NCBI RefSeq assembly: GCF_900142185.1
Contig: NZ_FQZZ01000006.1
Coordinates: 124,001 to 188,000, forward strand
Reading direction: 5' to 3'
Origin: Lutimaribacter pacificus
GTDB taxonomy: Bacteria > Pseudomonadota > Alphaproteobacteria > Rhodobacterales > Rhodobacteraceae
DNA length: 64,000 bases
Below the pieces are notes generated by a model. The model was not told the DNA's origin and searched no databases. It saw only the letters and a list, made by a program, of their open reading frames with translations. Below are positions 18,590 to 27,347 of this stretch, piece after piece. Each line of letters starts with the position of its first letter. The stretch's first letter is position 1. The translations under genes were made by a program, and so were the position numbers.

Positions 18590-18991
18590 TCATTTGTGCA
18601 CGATGTCCGGTTTCAGCGATCGAAGGATCGCGTGAACCTCTTCCCGGGTCTTCTCGTCATAGTTCAACGAGTCCATCGTCCCGAGGATGTCATCGGCCGC
18701 GGCGTCATATTCCGCAGCGTCGATATCCATGTCCCGATGCGCTTCGGCCATGTCGCGGCCCTGATACCTGTCGGGCCCGCCACTTCCGGCGGCGAAGAAA
18801 TCGCAAGTGTGCTGCTTGATCTCCTCGACACGCTCGGGGCGGTCTTCATAGGGCAGAAACCGTGCCTTGATGGCCGGGTTCTGCATATGCGCCGCGACGG
18901 CGCCGTCGACGATCCGCCGGATTCCGGCAGCACCGCCAAGCCGTTCGAACAGCGTCACGTTGGTAAGGTTTTGCGCCAGCGATTGTTGCAT
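18590..18991 (-). CDS. Group 1-like truncated haemoglobin
   Basis: The 133-residue protein fits a 2-on-2 globin: LFERLGGAAGIRRIVDGAV at the start, then FFAAGSGGPDRYQGRDMAEAHRDMDI, where His85 is the likely proximal haem ligand and GGPDRYQG is the typical E-F turn. Such globins bind oxygen or NO and often detoxify NO. The B-helix position that usually reads Phe-Tyr here reads Ala-Val, so the usual distal tyrosine seems missing. Two ATGs lie in tandem; 18991 has AGGAGG at five bases, 18994 is slightly too close. It follows the tautomerase gene by 41 bases on the same strand. Confidence 0.82.
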   Translation of the reverse strand: MQQSLAQNLTNVTLFERLGGAAGIRRIVDGAVAAHMQNPAIKARFLPYEDRPERVEEIKQHTCDFFAAGSGGPDRYQGRDMAEAHRDMDIDAAEYDAAADDILGTMDSLNYDEKTREEVHAILRSLKPDIVHK

Positions 18992-19032
18992 CATGTCCTC
19001 CTGCGTCTGTCGTTGTGTCGTCTGGCGTCCTG

Positions 19033-19254
19033 TCAGGCGGGTTCGGATCGGGCCGCCGTGACATCGGCGGTGGTCATCGCCTTGCCGCCGATCGCCCATT
19101 CGCCGCTCGCGAACTCCCGGACCCTGACCCAGGTGACGCCGCGAAGGGCCTCGCCCTCGACGCGCACCATCGCTTCGGTCACGTCCCTGATCATCGCTTG
19201 TTTCTGGTTTTCGTCGAAGACGCCTTCGATCAGTTGAATGTCTACAAGGGGCAT
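19033..19254 (-). CDS. 4-oxalocrotonate tautomerase-family protein
   Basis: A 73-residue protein beginning MPLVDIQLIEGVFDENQKQAMIRDVTEAMVRVEGEALRGVTWVRVREFASGEWAIGGK. Loss of Met exposes Pro1, the general base of the family; the beta-alpha-beta unit has the common 4-OT length plus a short tail. The natural substrate is unknown; relatives isomerise keto-enol acids from aromatic ring cleavage. AAAGGAG precedes the ATG. It is transcribed with the globin gene and away from the HxlR regulator, which probably controls it. Confidence 0.85.
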   Translation of the reverse strand: MPLVDIQLIEGVFDENQKQAMIRDVTEAMVRVEGEALRGVTWVRVREFASGEWAIGGKAMTTADVTAARSEPA

Positions 19255-19338
19255 GGCGATACTCCTTTGGCTCCCTGTGTTTCGTTGCCATCGGTCTTTT
19301 CCGATGTGGGGACAGGCTGCCATTCCGGTTGCCGGTCC

Positions 19339-19385
19339 GGCCAGTTCAGGAAGTGAACCCGGGCGATACAGTATCTGAACTGGCC
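19339..19385. promoter_or_regulatory. Inverted repeat between tautomerase and HxlR genes, likely operator
   Basis: GGCCAGTTCAG (19339-19349) and its perfect complement CTGAACTGGCC (19375-19385) flank 25 bases. Adjacent to the right arm, sharing its first base, is a second palindrome GATAC-A-GTATC (19365-19375). Both lie in the divergent gap, 84-121 bases from the tautomerase start and 53-100 from the regulator start. HxlR-family proteins bind short dyads in such gaps, so this is a good candidate operator for autoregulation and control of the tautomerase-globin pair. Confidence 0.55.
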
Positions 19386-19438
19386 ACAGGCGGCGCACGC
19401 ATGGCAGGATGGGGCGACCTCGATGAAAGGAGGCCACA

Positions 19439-20137
19439 ATGACCAATGCGAGCTACCAGCAGTTCTGTCCCGTTGCGATGGCGGCCGAAATCCTGTGCAC
19501 GCGGTGGACTGTCGTGCTTCTGCGTGAGTTGATTGCCGGATCGACGCGGTTCAACGAATTGCGCCGGGGCGTGCCCCGGATGTCGCCGGCCCTTCTGTCC
19601 AAGCGGCTGGGAGAGCTGGAACAGGCCGGTATCGTCGAACGTGCGCGCGTGACCGGACGGCCCGAGATCGACGCCTACCGGCTGACGGACTCTGGCCGCG
19701 ACGTTCAGGCGGTTGTCGAAGCCATCGGCATGTGGGGCCAGAAATGGGTCGAAACCGAGCCGTCGCTGGACAATCTGGATGTCGAATTGCTGATGTGGGA
19801 CATGCGGCGCAACCTGAACACCCAACCCGTTCCGCCCGAACGGACGGTGATCGAATTCATGTATCCCGAGCTGCCGCACTCCCGGCGAAAATGGTGGTTG
19901 ATCGTCGAACCGGACCGCACGGTCGATCTGTGCCATATCGACCCGGGCTTTGACGTCGATCTTTATGCAACGGTCGATCTGCGGACGATGACCGAGATCT
20001 GGATGGGCCTCAGAACCGTTGCGAACGCGGTCGACCGCAACAGGCTTTTGCTGGTCGGTCCCTCCACGTTGATCGACAACATGCAAAACTGGCTCGGTCT
20101 CAGCCCTTTTGCCAAACAGGAGAAACTGGCAAGTTGA
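19439..20137 (+). CDS. HxlR-family transcriptional regulator with C-terminal extension
   Basis: A 232-residue protein. Residues 1-100 are an HxlR winged helix: CPVAMAAEILCTRWTVVLLRELIAGSTRFNELRRGVPRMSPALLSKRLGELEQAGIVER, with the Cys near residue 10 that many HxlR sensors use. Residues 105-232 are an extra domain (MWDMRRNLNTQPVPPERTVIEFMYPE...DLCHIDPGFDVDLYATVDLRTMTEIWMG), perhaps SCP2-like and ligand-binding, so it is twice the usual length. AAAGGAGG precedes the ATG. It is divergent from the tautomerase-globin pair, which suggests it senses a small ligand or oxidant and controls them. Confidence 0.82.
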   Translation: MTNASYQQFCPVAMAAEILCTRWTVVLLRELIAGSTRFNELRRGVPRMSPALLSKRLGELEQAGIVERARVTGRPEIDAYRLTDSGRDVQAVVEAIGMWGQKWVETEPSLDNLDVELLMWDMRRNLNTQPVPPERTVIEFMYPELPHSRRKWWLIVEPDRTVDLCHIDPGFDVDLYATVDLRTMTEIWMGLRTVANAVDRNRLLLVGPSTLIDNMQNWLGLSPFAKQEKLAS

Positions 20138-20296
20138 TCGTCGGCCGTTTTCGGGCTGACCGGGGTTTTGGTCTGATGGGGCGTCTTTTCCGATCTTGCG
20201 AAAGCGGCTGCGGCCCGTTTCGTTTTCCTGTCATATCGGCAGGTTACGGCGCGGCATGATTGACAAGACAGTGCGCTTTCCGGCGCAATCCGGGAT

Positions 20297-21868
20297 ATGG
20301 CAGAGATGACGGATATGGCCCCGACCGCGCCGGTCGACCTCCTCGTGATAGGGGGTGGCGTGAATGGCTGCGGTATCGCCCGCGATGCTGCTGGGCGCGG
20401 CCTGTCGGTGATGCTGGTCGAACAGGGCGATCTGGCACAGGCGACCTCGTCAGCGTCGACAAAGCTGTTTCATGGCGGGTTGCGATACCTGGAATATTTC
20501 GAGTTCCGCCTGGTGCGCGAGGCGCTGAAGGAACGCGAGGTGTTGCTGCGCAACATGCCCCATATCAGCTGGCCGATGCGTTTTGTCCTGCCACTGGCCC
20601 CCGACATGCGGTTCGACAGCGAAACCCCGGCGGGGCGCTTGCTGGCGCGGCTGATGCCCTGGCAAAGGGGGCGGCGGCCCGGCTGGATGATCCGGCTGGG
20701 GTTGTTCCTTTACGATCACATGGGCGGGCGGCGGCTTCTTCCGGCGACGCGGCGCTTGCGCTTGCGGGAGCAGAAAGAGGGGGCACCGCTCAGGCCGGCT
20801 TATCGCGCGGGGTTTGAATACTCGGACTGCTGGGTACAGGATTCGCGGCTTGTGGTTCTGAACGCGCGCGACGCGCAGGCGCGGGGTGCGCGGATTGCCA
20901 CGCGGACACGGCTGGTTAATGCCATACGCGGTGCCGATACCTGGCGCTGCACGTTGCAGGACGCCCGCACCGGCGCGCTTTGCGAGGTCGAGGCGCGGGC
21001 GCTGGTCAACGCGGCCGGTCCCTGGGTGGCGCAGGTGATCCACGATGCGCTGGGGCAGATGACGGGCGAGCGTATCCGCCTTGTCCGGGGCAGCCATATC
21101 GTGACGAATCGCCTTTACGATCACGATAAAGCCTATTTCTTTCAGGGGCCTGACGGGCGGATCATCTTTGCCATTCCCTATGAGCAGGATTTTACGCTGA
21201 TCGGCACCACGGATGTCGATCACCCCGATCCCGATACGCCACCCGTCTGCACCGAGGAGGAGCAGGCGTATCTTTGCGCCTTTGCCTCGCGCTATTTCCA
21301 GCGGCCGGTGACGCGGGACGATATCGTCTGGACCTATTCCGGCGTGCGTCCGCTGATGGATGACGGGCAGCCCTCGGCCAGCGCGGCGACGCGGGACTAT
21401 ACGCTCAGGTTGGATCGTGACGGTGCGCCGGTGCTGCATGTCTTCGGCGGCAAGATCACGACGTACCGCAAGCTGGCCGAGGCGGCGATCGAGGAACTCC
21501 GCGCGGTTTTGCCGGTAAACCGCGCGGTCTGGACGGCGGAGGCGCCGCTGCCGGGCGGCGATTTCCCGGTCGGGCAGGTGGCCGAAAGGATCGCGCGGCT
21601 GCAGGGCGACTACCCGTTCCTGACCCCCGGTCAGGCCGGGCGGCTTTTCCGCACCTACGGCACCGAGGCGTGGCAGGTGCTGGGCGATGCGAAGGGCGTT
21701 TCCGATCTCGGGCAGGATTTCGGGGCAGGGCTGAGCGCGGCCGAGGTCGACTGGCTTGTCGCCCGTGAATTCGCCCGGTCCGCCGAGGATATCCTGTGGC
21801 GGCGCACACGGCTGGGGTTGCACATGACCGGGAAGCAGGTTGCGCGGCTTGCGGCTTATCTGGCCTGA
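20297..21868 (+). CDS. glpD: Aerobic glycerol-3-phosphate dehydrogenase
   Basis: A 523-residue FAD enzyme with the dinucleotide motif LLVIGGGVNGCGIARDAAGRGL at about residues 16-37, the substrate-binding TKLFHGGLRYLEYFEFRLVREAL, the DFTLIGTTDVDH segment and the VFGGKITTYRKLAE signature. It oxidises glycerol-3-phosphate to dihydroxyacetone phosphate at the inner membrane, passing electrons to quinone. Two nearby ATGs exist (20297, 20306); neither has a strong ribosome site. glpK follows after 63 bases, so the two form a short glycerol operon; no glycerol facilitator or GlpR is in view. Confidence 0.95.
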   Translation: MAEMTDMAPTAPVDLLVIGGGVNGCGIARDAAGRGLSVMLVEQGDLAQATSSASTKLFHGGLRYLEYFEFRLVREALKEREVLLRNMPHISWPMRFVLPLAPDMRFDSETPAGRLLARLMPWQRGRRPGWMIRLGLFLYDHMGGRRLLPATRRLRLREQKEGAPLRPAYRAGFEYSDCWVQDSRLVVLNARDAQARGARIATRTRLVNAIRGADTWRCTLQDARTGALCEVEARALVNAAGPWVAQVIHDALGQMTGERIRLVRGSHIVTNRLYDHDKAYFFQGPDGRIIFAIPYEQDFTLIGTTDVDHPDPDTPPVCTEEEQAYLCAFASRYFQRPVTRDDIVWTYSGVRPLMDDGQPSASAATRDYTLRLDRDGAPVLHVFGGKITTYRKLAEAAIEELRAVLPVNRAVWTAEAPLPGGDFPVGQVAERIARLQGDYPFLTPGQAGRLFRTYGTEAWQVLGDAKGVSDLGQDFGAGLSAAEVDWLVAREFARSAEDILWRRTRLGLHMTGKQVARLAAYLA

Positions 21869-21931
21869 CCGCTTGCCGATGCCGTGACTGCGCGGCACGA
21901 TACGCCCGGGTATTGAAAGGGAGGCGCCGAC

Positions 21932-23416
21932 ATGACCCACATCCTTGCCATCGACCAGGGCACCACGTCATCGCGCGCGATGATCTTCGATGCAGCTTTA
22001 CATCCGGTGGCAAGCGCGGGGCAGGAATTTCCGCAGCATTTTCCCGCCTCGGGCTGGGTCGAGCACGATCCGCGCGACCTGTGGACCAGCGTGGCCGGCA
22101 GCTGCCGCGCGGCCATCGAAAAGGCGGGGTTGCGGGCCGGGGATATTGCGGCCATCGGCATCACCAACCAGCGCGAAACCACGCTGATCTGGGATCGTGC
22201 GACCGGCAAGCCGATCCATAACGCGATCGTCTGGCAGGACCGCCGCACCGCCGATACATGCGCCGCGCTGCGCGAGGCGGGGCATGAGGCGGCGATCACA
22301 CAGGCAACGGGGCTGCTGCTCGACCCATATTTCTCGGGCACCAAGATCAAGTGGATTCTGGATCATGTCGAGGGCGCGCGGACGCGGGCCAAGGCGGGGG
22401 AACTGGCCTTTGGCACGGTGGATACGTGGCTGATCTGGAACCTGACCGGCGGCGCGGTGCACGCCACGGATGCCACGAACGCCGCGCGCACGATGCTGTT
22501 CGACATCCGCACCGGCGAATGGAGCGACGAGATCTGCGCCCTGCTGGACATACCGCGCGCGATCCTGCCCGAGGTGTGCGACTGCGCGGCGGATTTCGGG
22601 CACGCCCGTGCCGATCTTTTCGGGGCGGAAATCCCGATCCTCGGCGTGGCGGGCGACCAGCAGGCGGCCACGATCGGGCAGGCCTGTTTCCGGCCCGGCA
22701 TGATGAAATCCACCTATGGGACGGGGTGCTTTGCGCTGCTGAATACCGGCCCGGAGATGGTGCAATCGCAGAACCGGCTGCTGACCACCATCGCCTACCA
22801 GCTTGACGGGCAGCGGACCTATGCGCAGGAGGGGTCGATCTTTATCGCCGGGGCGGTGGTGCAATGGCTGCGCGACGGGTTGAAGATCATCCGGGAGGCC
22901 AGGGAAACCCAGCCGCTGGCCATGGCTGCCGATCCGGCGCAGGACGTGGTGATCGTGCCGGCCTTTACCGGGCTGGGCGCCCCCTATTGGCGGCCGGATA
23001 CCCGTGGCGCGGTGTTCGGGCTGACACGAAACTCGGGCCCGGCCGAGTTTGCACGGGCGGCGCTGGAAAGCGTGGGTTTCCAGACCCGCGACCTGTGGGA
23101 GGCGATGCGCGCCGACTGGCAGGGCGCGGGCGACAGCGTGTTGCGGGTGGACGGGGGCATGTGCGCCTCGGACTGGACGATGCAGTTCCTGGCCGACATC
23201 CTGGGCGCGCCGGTGGACCGGGCCGAGGTGCAGGAAACCACCGCGCTGGGCGCGGCGTGGCTGGCGGGGATGCGGGCCGGTGTCTGCCCGGGGATGGAGG
23301 ATTTCGCCGAAAGCTGGCGCTGCGAAAGGCGGTTCACGCCAGCGATGGAGGCGGGGGCACGCGATGCGCGTTACGGCAGGTGGCAAAAGGCTGTCGCGGC
23401 GGCGATGCAGGTGTGA
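21932..23416 (+). CDS. glpK: Glycerol kinase
   Basis: The 494-residue FGGY kinase starts [20 protein letters not shown] and carries the FGGY-type signatures [10 protein letters not shown]-like [16 protein letters not shown], the ...[14 protein letters not shown] block, [17 protein letters not shown], and the C-terminal [22 protein letters not shown]. It phosphorylates glycerol to glycerol-3-phosphate, feeding GlpD just upstream. GGGAGG lies before the ATG. Its TGA abuts the TGA of the convergent permease gene within a single TGATCA hexamer (23414-23419). Confidence 0.97.
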   Translation: MTHILAIDQGTTSSRAMIFDAALHPVASAGQEFPQHFPASGWVEHDPRDLWTSVAGSCRAAIEKAGLRAGDIAAIGITNQRETTLIWDRATGKPIHNAIVWQDRRTADTCAALREAGHEAAITQATGLLLDPYFSGTKIKWILDHVEGARTRAKAGELAFGTVDTWLIWNLTGGAVHATDATNAARTMLFDIRTGEWSDEICALLDIPRAILPEVCDCAADFGHARADLFGAEIPILGVAGDQQAATIGQACFRPGMMKSTYGTGCFALLNTGPEMVQSQNRLLTTIAYQLDGQRTYAQEGSIFIAGAVVQWLRDGLKIIREARETQPLAMAADPAQDVVIVPAFTGLGAPYWRPDTRGAVFGLTRNSGPAEFARAALESVGFQTRDLWEAMRADWQGAGDSVLRVDGGMCASDWTMQFLADILGAPVDRAEVQETTALGAAWLAGMRAGVCPGMEDFAESWRCERRFTPAMEAGARDARYGRWQKAVAAAMQV

Positions 23417-24241
23417 TCAGCGCCGCGCACCCCAGCTGAGTGAGGCGTGGCGGCGCGTATAGAACTCGCCCATCATGCCGATCATCAGCAGCACCAGCCC
23501 CACCCAAAGCGCGTATTCCCAGGACGTGTAACGCGGGAAATAGTTGATGAAGACATAGCCGCGCGACTGGTCGATGCAGTGGAAAAGCGGGTTCCAGTCG
23601 AACATCGCCAGCATATAGGCGGGCAGGGTGTTGGCCACGAACATCTTGCCCGACGCGATCATGTTGGCGCGCTGGTAGATCGTGGTGAAGATGCTGACGA
23701 AGGTGGGAAACCACGGCTTGATCGACAACAGCAGAACGCCCAGGCCAAGGCCGGTGAACCACGCGATCAGCACCATGCCGAAGGCCGAGGCGGGGTCCTG
23801 TATCTCGAACGGGGTGACTGCCACGTCATAGATGAACAGGATCACGAACAGCGACAGCACCTGGATGTAAAGCGTGGACAGCGCCGCCGCCAGGATCGAG
23901 ATGATCGTGTTCATCGGCGCGTGTTTCATCATCGGAGAGGCTGGCCCTTCGGACCCGACGACCGCCCCCAGCGTCTTGGAATGCGTTATGTAGAGAAAGA
24001 TGCCCGACATGATGTAGAGCAGGAAATCGCCGCGAAGCGCGGCGCTGCGCAATCCCAGAACCGAGAAGAGCACGTAGAAGGCCAGGACGAAGATTGCGAC
24101 CTGCAGCATGTTCATGACCAGTGCCATCAGCGCATTGCCATGCGCCTTGCGCACGTTGCGCACGGTGCTGTGATACACCAGTTCGAATAACTGGACAGCC
24201 GAGCCGAGGCCGGACTGCCGGATGGGTCTTTGCTGAAACAT
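23417..24241 (-). CDS. Polysaccharide export ABC permease (KpsM-like)
   Basis: A 274-residue ABC-2 type permease with six hydrophobic segments (first at about residues 42-63, last at 243-260) and the pattern RNVRKAHGNALMALVMNMLQVAIFVLAFYVLF seen in KpsM/Wzm exporters of capsule or O-antigen. It would form the channel for a glycan across the inner membrane together with an ATPase of the KpsT/Wzt kind, which is not in the window. Its neighbours (cysQ, kdsB, glycosyltransferases) fit surface-glycan export. It is divergent from cysQ and abuts glpK tail-to-tail. Confidence 0.78.
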   Translation of the reverse strand: MFQQRPIRQSGLGSAVQLFELVYHSTVRNVRKAHGNALMALVMNMLQVAIFVLAFYVLFSVLGLRSAALRGDFLLYIMSGIFLYITHSKTLGAVVGSEGPASPMMKHAPMNTIISILAAALSTLYIQVLSLFVILFIYDVAVTPFEIQDPASAFGMVLIAWFTGLGLGVLLLSIKPWFPTFVSIFTTIYQRANMIASGKMFVANTLPAYMLAMFDWNPLFHCIDQSRGYVFINYFPRYTSWEYALWVGLVLLMIGMMGEFYTRRHASLSWGARR

Positions 24242-24374
24242 GGCCTGACCGCTCTGCCGATGGGGGTATTCGTGACACGGAATTCTTGCCGTTCCGTTGG
24301 CGCCGGATCATAAGGGGACCAGCCCGTTTTGGCAATTCGCATCCGCATGGCGGTTGAAAACAGGAGAGATTGGT

Positions 24375-25172
24375 TTGGATTACGAAAAGCTGACCCGCGT
24401 GATGCGTCGTCTTGCGCTCGAGGCCGGAGATACGATCATGGCGATCTACGAGGCCGACGATTTCGAGGTAAAGGCGAAATCCGACGACAGCCCGGTGACC
24501 GAGGCGGACGAGGCGGCGGATGCGCTGATCTCGGCGGGTTTGCGGGCCGAATTTCCCGACGTGTTGCTGGTGACCGAGGAACAGGCGGCCTCGCATACGC
24601 AGAAGGCCGATACGTTCCTGATCGTCGATCCGCTGGACGGCACCAAGGAGTTCATCAAGCGGCGTGGCGATTTCACGGTGAACATCGCCTATGTCGAAAA
24701 CGGCGTGCCGACGCGCGGCGTTGTCTATGCCCCGGCACGGGGGCGGATGTTCATCACGCTGGCGGATGGGTCTGCGGTGGAAGAGGACGGGCCGTTCGAC
24801 AAGGCGCGGGTGGGAAACCTGCGTCCGATCCGGGTGAGCAATGCCGATAACGGCGCGCTGAACGTGGTGGCATCGAAATCGCACCGCGACCAGGCAACCG
24901 ACGATTACATCGGCAAATATGCCGTGGCGGATACGAAATCGGCGGGCTCGTCGCTGAAATTCTGCCTTGTGGCGACGGGTGAGGCCGATCTTTACCCGCG
25001 CGTCGGGCGCACGATGGAATGGGATACGGCGGCGGGTCATGCGGTGCTGACCGGGGCGGGGGGCCGCGTGCTGCGGTTCGACGACCACAGCCCGCTGACC
25101 TATGGCAAGGACGGTTATGCCAACCCGTTCTTCATCGCCTGTGCGCCGGGCGTGGAGCTGAAACCGGCATGA
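24375..25172 (+). CDS. cysQ: 3'(2'),5'-bisphosphate nucleotidase CysQ
   Basis: The 265-residue protein belongs to the Li-sensitive Mg-dependent phosphatase family: EADEAADALI, the metal motif DPLDGTKEFIKRRGDFTVNIA, and the later WDTAAGHAVLTGAGG. CysQ removes the 3'-phosphate of PAP, the by-product of sulfotransfer from PAPS, so it pairs functionally with the NodH-type sulfotransferase eight kilobases away. I set the start at TTG 24375, which has AGGAGAG six bases upstream and gives the usual MDYEKLTRVMRRLALEAGD start; the frame extends further up without such support. Its stop overlaps the kdsB start as ATGA. Confidence 0.92.
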   Translation: MDYEKLTRVMRRLALEAGDTIMAIYEADDFEVKAKSDDSPVTEADEAADALISAGLRAEFPDVLLVTEEQAASHTQKADTFLIVDPLDGTKEFIKRRGDFTVNIAYVENGVPTRGVVYAPARGRMFITLADGSAVEEDGPFDKARVGNLRPIRVSNADNGALNVVASKSHRDQATDDYIGKYAVADTKSAGSSLKFCLVATGEADLYPRVGRTMEWDTAAGHAVLTGAGGRVLRFDDHSPLTYGKDGYANPFFIACAPGVELKPA

Positions 25173-25969
25173 GCGTGCTGATCGTCATCCCGGCGCGCTA
25201 TGCCTCGACCCGCTATCCGGGCAAGCCGCTGGTCGGTCTGACCGGGGCCGGTGGCGACACCCGCAGCCTGATCGAACGAAGCTGGCGCGCGGCTTGTGGT
25301 GTGGCGGGTGTGGATCGCGTTGTCGTGGCGACCGACGACGATCGCATCCGCGACGCGGCCGAGGGGTTCGGTGCCGAGGTGGTGATGACCTCGACCGATT
25401 GCCAGAACGGCACCGAACGCTGCGCCGAGGCGCATGAGGCGCTGGGCGGCGGCTATGACATCGTGGTGAACCTGCAGGGCGACGCGCCGCTGACGCCAAG
25501 CTGGTTCGTCGAGGATCTGGTGCGGGGATTGCGCGACGATCCGGCCGCCGAGGTGGCGACGCCGGTTCTGCGCTGCGACGGCCGTGCGCTGAACGGTTTT
25601 CTGGATGACCGGAGGGCCGGGCGCGTCGGTGGCACCACGGCGGTTTTCGGCGCGGCGCGTCATGCGCTTTATTTCTCGAAAGAGGTGATACCCTACACCT
25701 CGGACCGCTATGCCGATGATGCGGAAACGCCGGTGTTCCACCATGTCGGTGTCTATGCCTACCGGCCGGATGCCCTGTCGGCCTATCCCGCGTGGGAGGC
25801 CGGGCCGCTTGAACGGCTGGAGGGTTTGGAGCAGTTGCGATTCCTGGAACGCGGGCGCGCGATCCTGTGTGTCGAGGTCGCCGCGCGCGGGCGGCAGTTC
25901 TGGGAACTGAACAACCCCGAGGACGTGCCCCGGATCGAGGCGATGATGGCCGAGATGGGGATGGAATGA
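25169..25969 (+). CDS. kdsB: 3-deoxy-manno-octulosonate cytidylyltransferase
   Basis: A 266-residue nucleotidyltransferase that starts MSVLIVIPARYASTRYPGKPLVGL, the KdsB signature, followed by VVVATDDDRIRDAAEGFGAEVVMTS and the ..NLQGDAPL active-site segment. It activates Kdo with CTP to CMP-Kdo, used for lipid A-Kdo and for Kdo linkers of capsules. Coupled by ATGA overlaps both to cysQ upstream and to a glycosyltransferase downstream (25966-25969). Kdo activation plus a KpsM-like permease fits a Kdo-linked surface polysaccharide. A second copy for LPS may exist elsewhere. Confidence 0.93.
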   Translation: MSVLIVIPARYASTRYPGKPLVGLTGAGGDTRSLIERSWRAACGVAGVDRVVVATDDDRIRDAAEGFGAEVVMTSTDCQNGTERCAEAHEALGGGYDIVVNLQGDAPLTPSWFVEDLVRGLRDDPAAEVATPVLRCDGRALNGFLDDRRAGRVGGTTAVFGAARHALYFSKEVIPYTSDRYADDAETPVFHHVGVYAYRPDALSAYPAWEAGPLERLEGLEQLRFLERGRAILCVEVAARGRQFWELNNPEDVPRIEAMMAEMGME

Positions 25970-27192
25970 CCGCAGCGCGGGCCAGCGTCGTCATCGTCAG
26001 CCGGGGACGGCCCGACGCGTTGGTTCGCTGCCTGTCAGGCGTCGCGCGGTTGCGGAACGCCGAATACGAGGTGATCGTCGTGGCCGATCCCGATGGGATC
26101 GCGGCGGTCCGTGCGCTGCCCTTTGCCGGGCAGGTCAAGCTGGTGGCTTTCGACCGCGCCAATATATCGGAGGCGCGCAACCTCGGGATCGCCGAGGCGG
26201 CGGGGGATGTCGTTGCCTTCATCGACGACGATGCGGTGCCCGAACCGCGCTGGCTGGAGCATCTGTTGCGTCCGTTCGGGGATGCGCGGGTTGCTGCGGC
26301 AGGCGGGTTCGTGCGCGGGCGGAACGGGATTTCATTTCAGTGGAAGGCGCGGGTGGTGGATGCCACCGGACGGACCCACCCGGCGCAGGTGGACGAGGAC
26401 AGGCCCACGATCCTGACCCCGCCGACGGGCCGTGCGGTCAAGACCGAGGGCACCAACATGGCGGTGCGGCGCGAGGTGCTGGCCGGGATGGGCGGGTTTG
26501 ATCCGGCCTATCGGTTTTACCTGGATGAAACCGACCTAAACATGCGGCTGGCGCAGGCTGGTCACGCGACGGCCATCGTGCCGCTGGCGCAGGTGCATCA
26601 CGCCTATGCGCCCAGTTCGCGGCGCACCGCCGGGCGTGCGGTGACCGACCTGCATGAAATCGGTGCCTCGCAGATGGTATTCCTGCGCAGGCATTGTTCC
26701 GATCAGTTGCTCTGGCCCGTGGTTCTGGACGACATGCGCAAGGAACAGCGCCGCCGCCTGTTGCGGCAGATGGTGGATGGGCTGGCCGAGCCGGGCGATG
26801 TCCGTCGTATTCTTGCGGGGTTCGATGCGGGTGTGGCCGACGGGCGGCAGCGCAGGCTGGCATCGTTGCCCGCCATTCCCGCATCTCCGCGCGGTTTTCG
26901 GCCCTTTTCCAGCCTCGCGACCGGGCCGGTCGAGGTATTGGCGGGCCGGATCTGGAGCCGCAAACGCCTGCGGGCCGAGGCTGCCCGGTGCGCGCATGAG
27001 GGGGCGACGGTATCGCTGTTCGTCTTTTCGCATACCGCGCTGTATCACTCGGTACGATTCCTGCCCGAAGGCATCTGGTTCCAGCGCGGCGGGCTTTGGG
27101 GGCGCAGCGACAGGGCCGATCCGGCCTGGAAATGGTGGCGGTTCGCACGCCGCCTTGAGCGGGAAATGGCGCGCAACGCGGGGCTGCGGTGA
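25966..27192 (+). CDS. GT2-family glycosyltransferase
   Basis: A 408-residue GT-A type enzyme. The N-terminal half has VVIVSRGRPDALVRCL, EVIVVADPDG, and the FIDDDAVPEPRWLEHLL nucleotide-binding DxD region (about residues 85-101), followed by GTNMAVRREVLAGMGGFDPAYRFYLDETDLNMRLAQAG, typical of family 2 enzymes that also carry ..ETDL..R. The C-terminal 150 residues have no recognised domain. The acceptor and donor sugars are unknown. ATG 25966 overlaps the kdsB stop, so cysQ-kdsB-GT2 is one operon. It points to assembly of a surface glycan. Confidence 0.88.
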   Translation: MTAARASVVIVSRGRPDALVRCLSGVARLRNAEYEVIVVADPDGIAAVRALPFAGQVKLVAFDRANISEARNLGIAEAAGDVVAFIDDDAVPEPRWLEHLLRPFGDARVAAAGGFVRGRNGISFQWKARVVDATGRTHPAQVDEDRPTILTPPTGRAVKTEGTNMAVRREVLAGMGGFDPAYRFYLDETDLNMRLAQAGHATAIVPLAQVHHAYAPSSRRTAGRAVTDLHEIGASQMVFLRRHCSDQLLWPVVLDDMRKEQRRRLLRQMVDGLAEPGDVRRILAGFDAGVADGRQRRLASLPAIPASPRGFRPFSSLATGPVEVLAGRIWSRKRLRAEAARCAHEGATVSLFVFSHTALYHSVRFLPEGIWFQRGGLWGRSDRADPAWKWWRFARRLEREMARNAGLR

Positions 27193-27347
27193 CTAGGATG
27201 GTGTGATTTTTTTCCGCATCGGGTATGAATTTTGTGGTTTTTCCCCTCGATGCCCGGAAATTAACATGTTTTACCCATTTCCATGTGCAAGACTGCGCCC
27301 GAAAAGACCACGCGACAGAAAGTGGATCACGAGTTAGAGGTCAGGAT

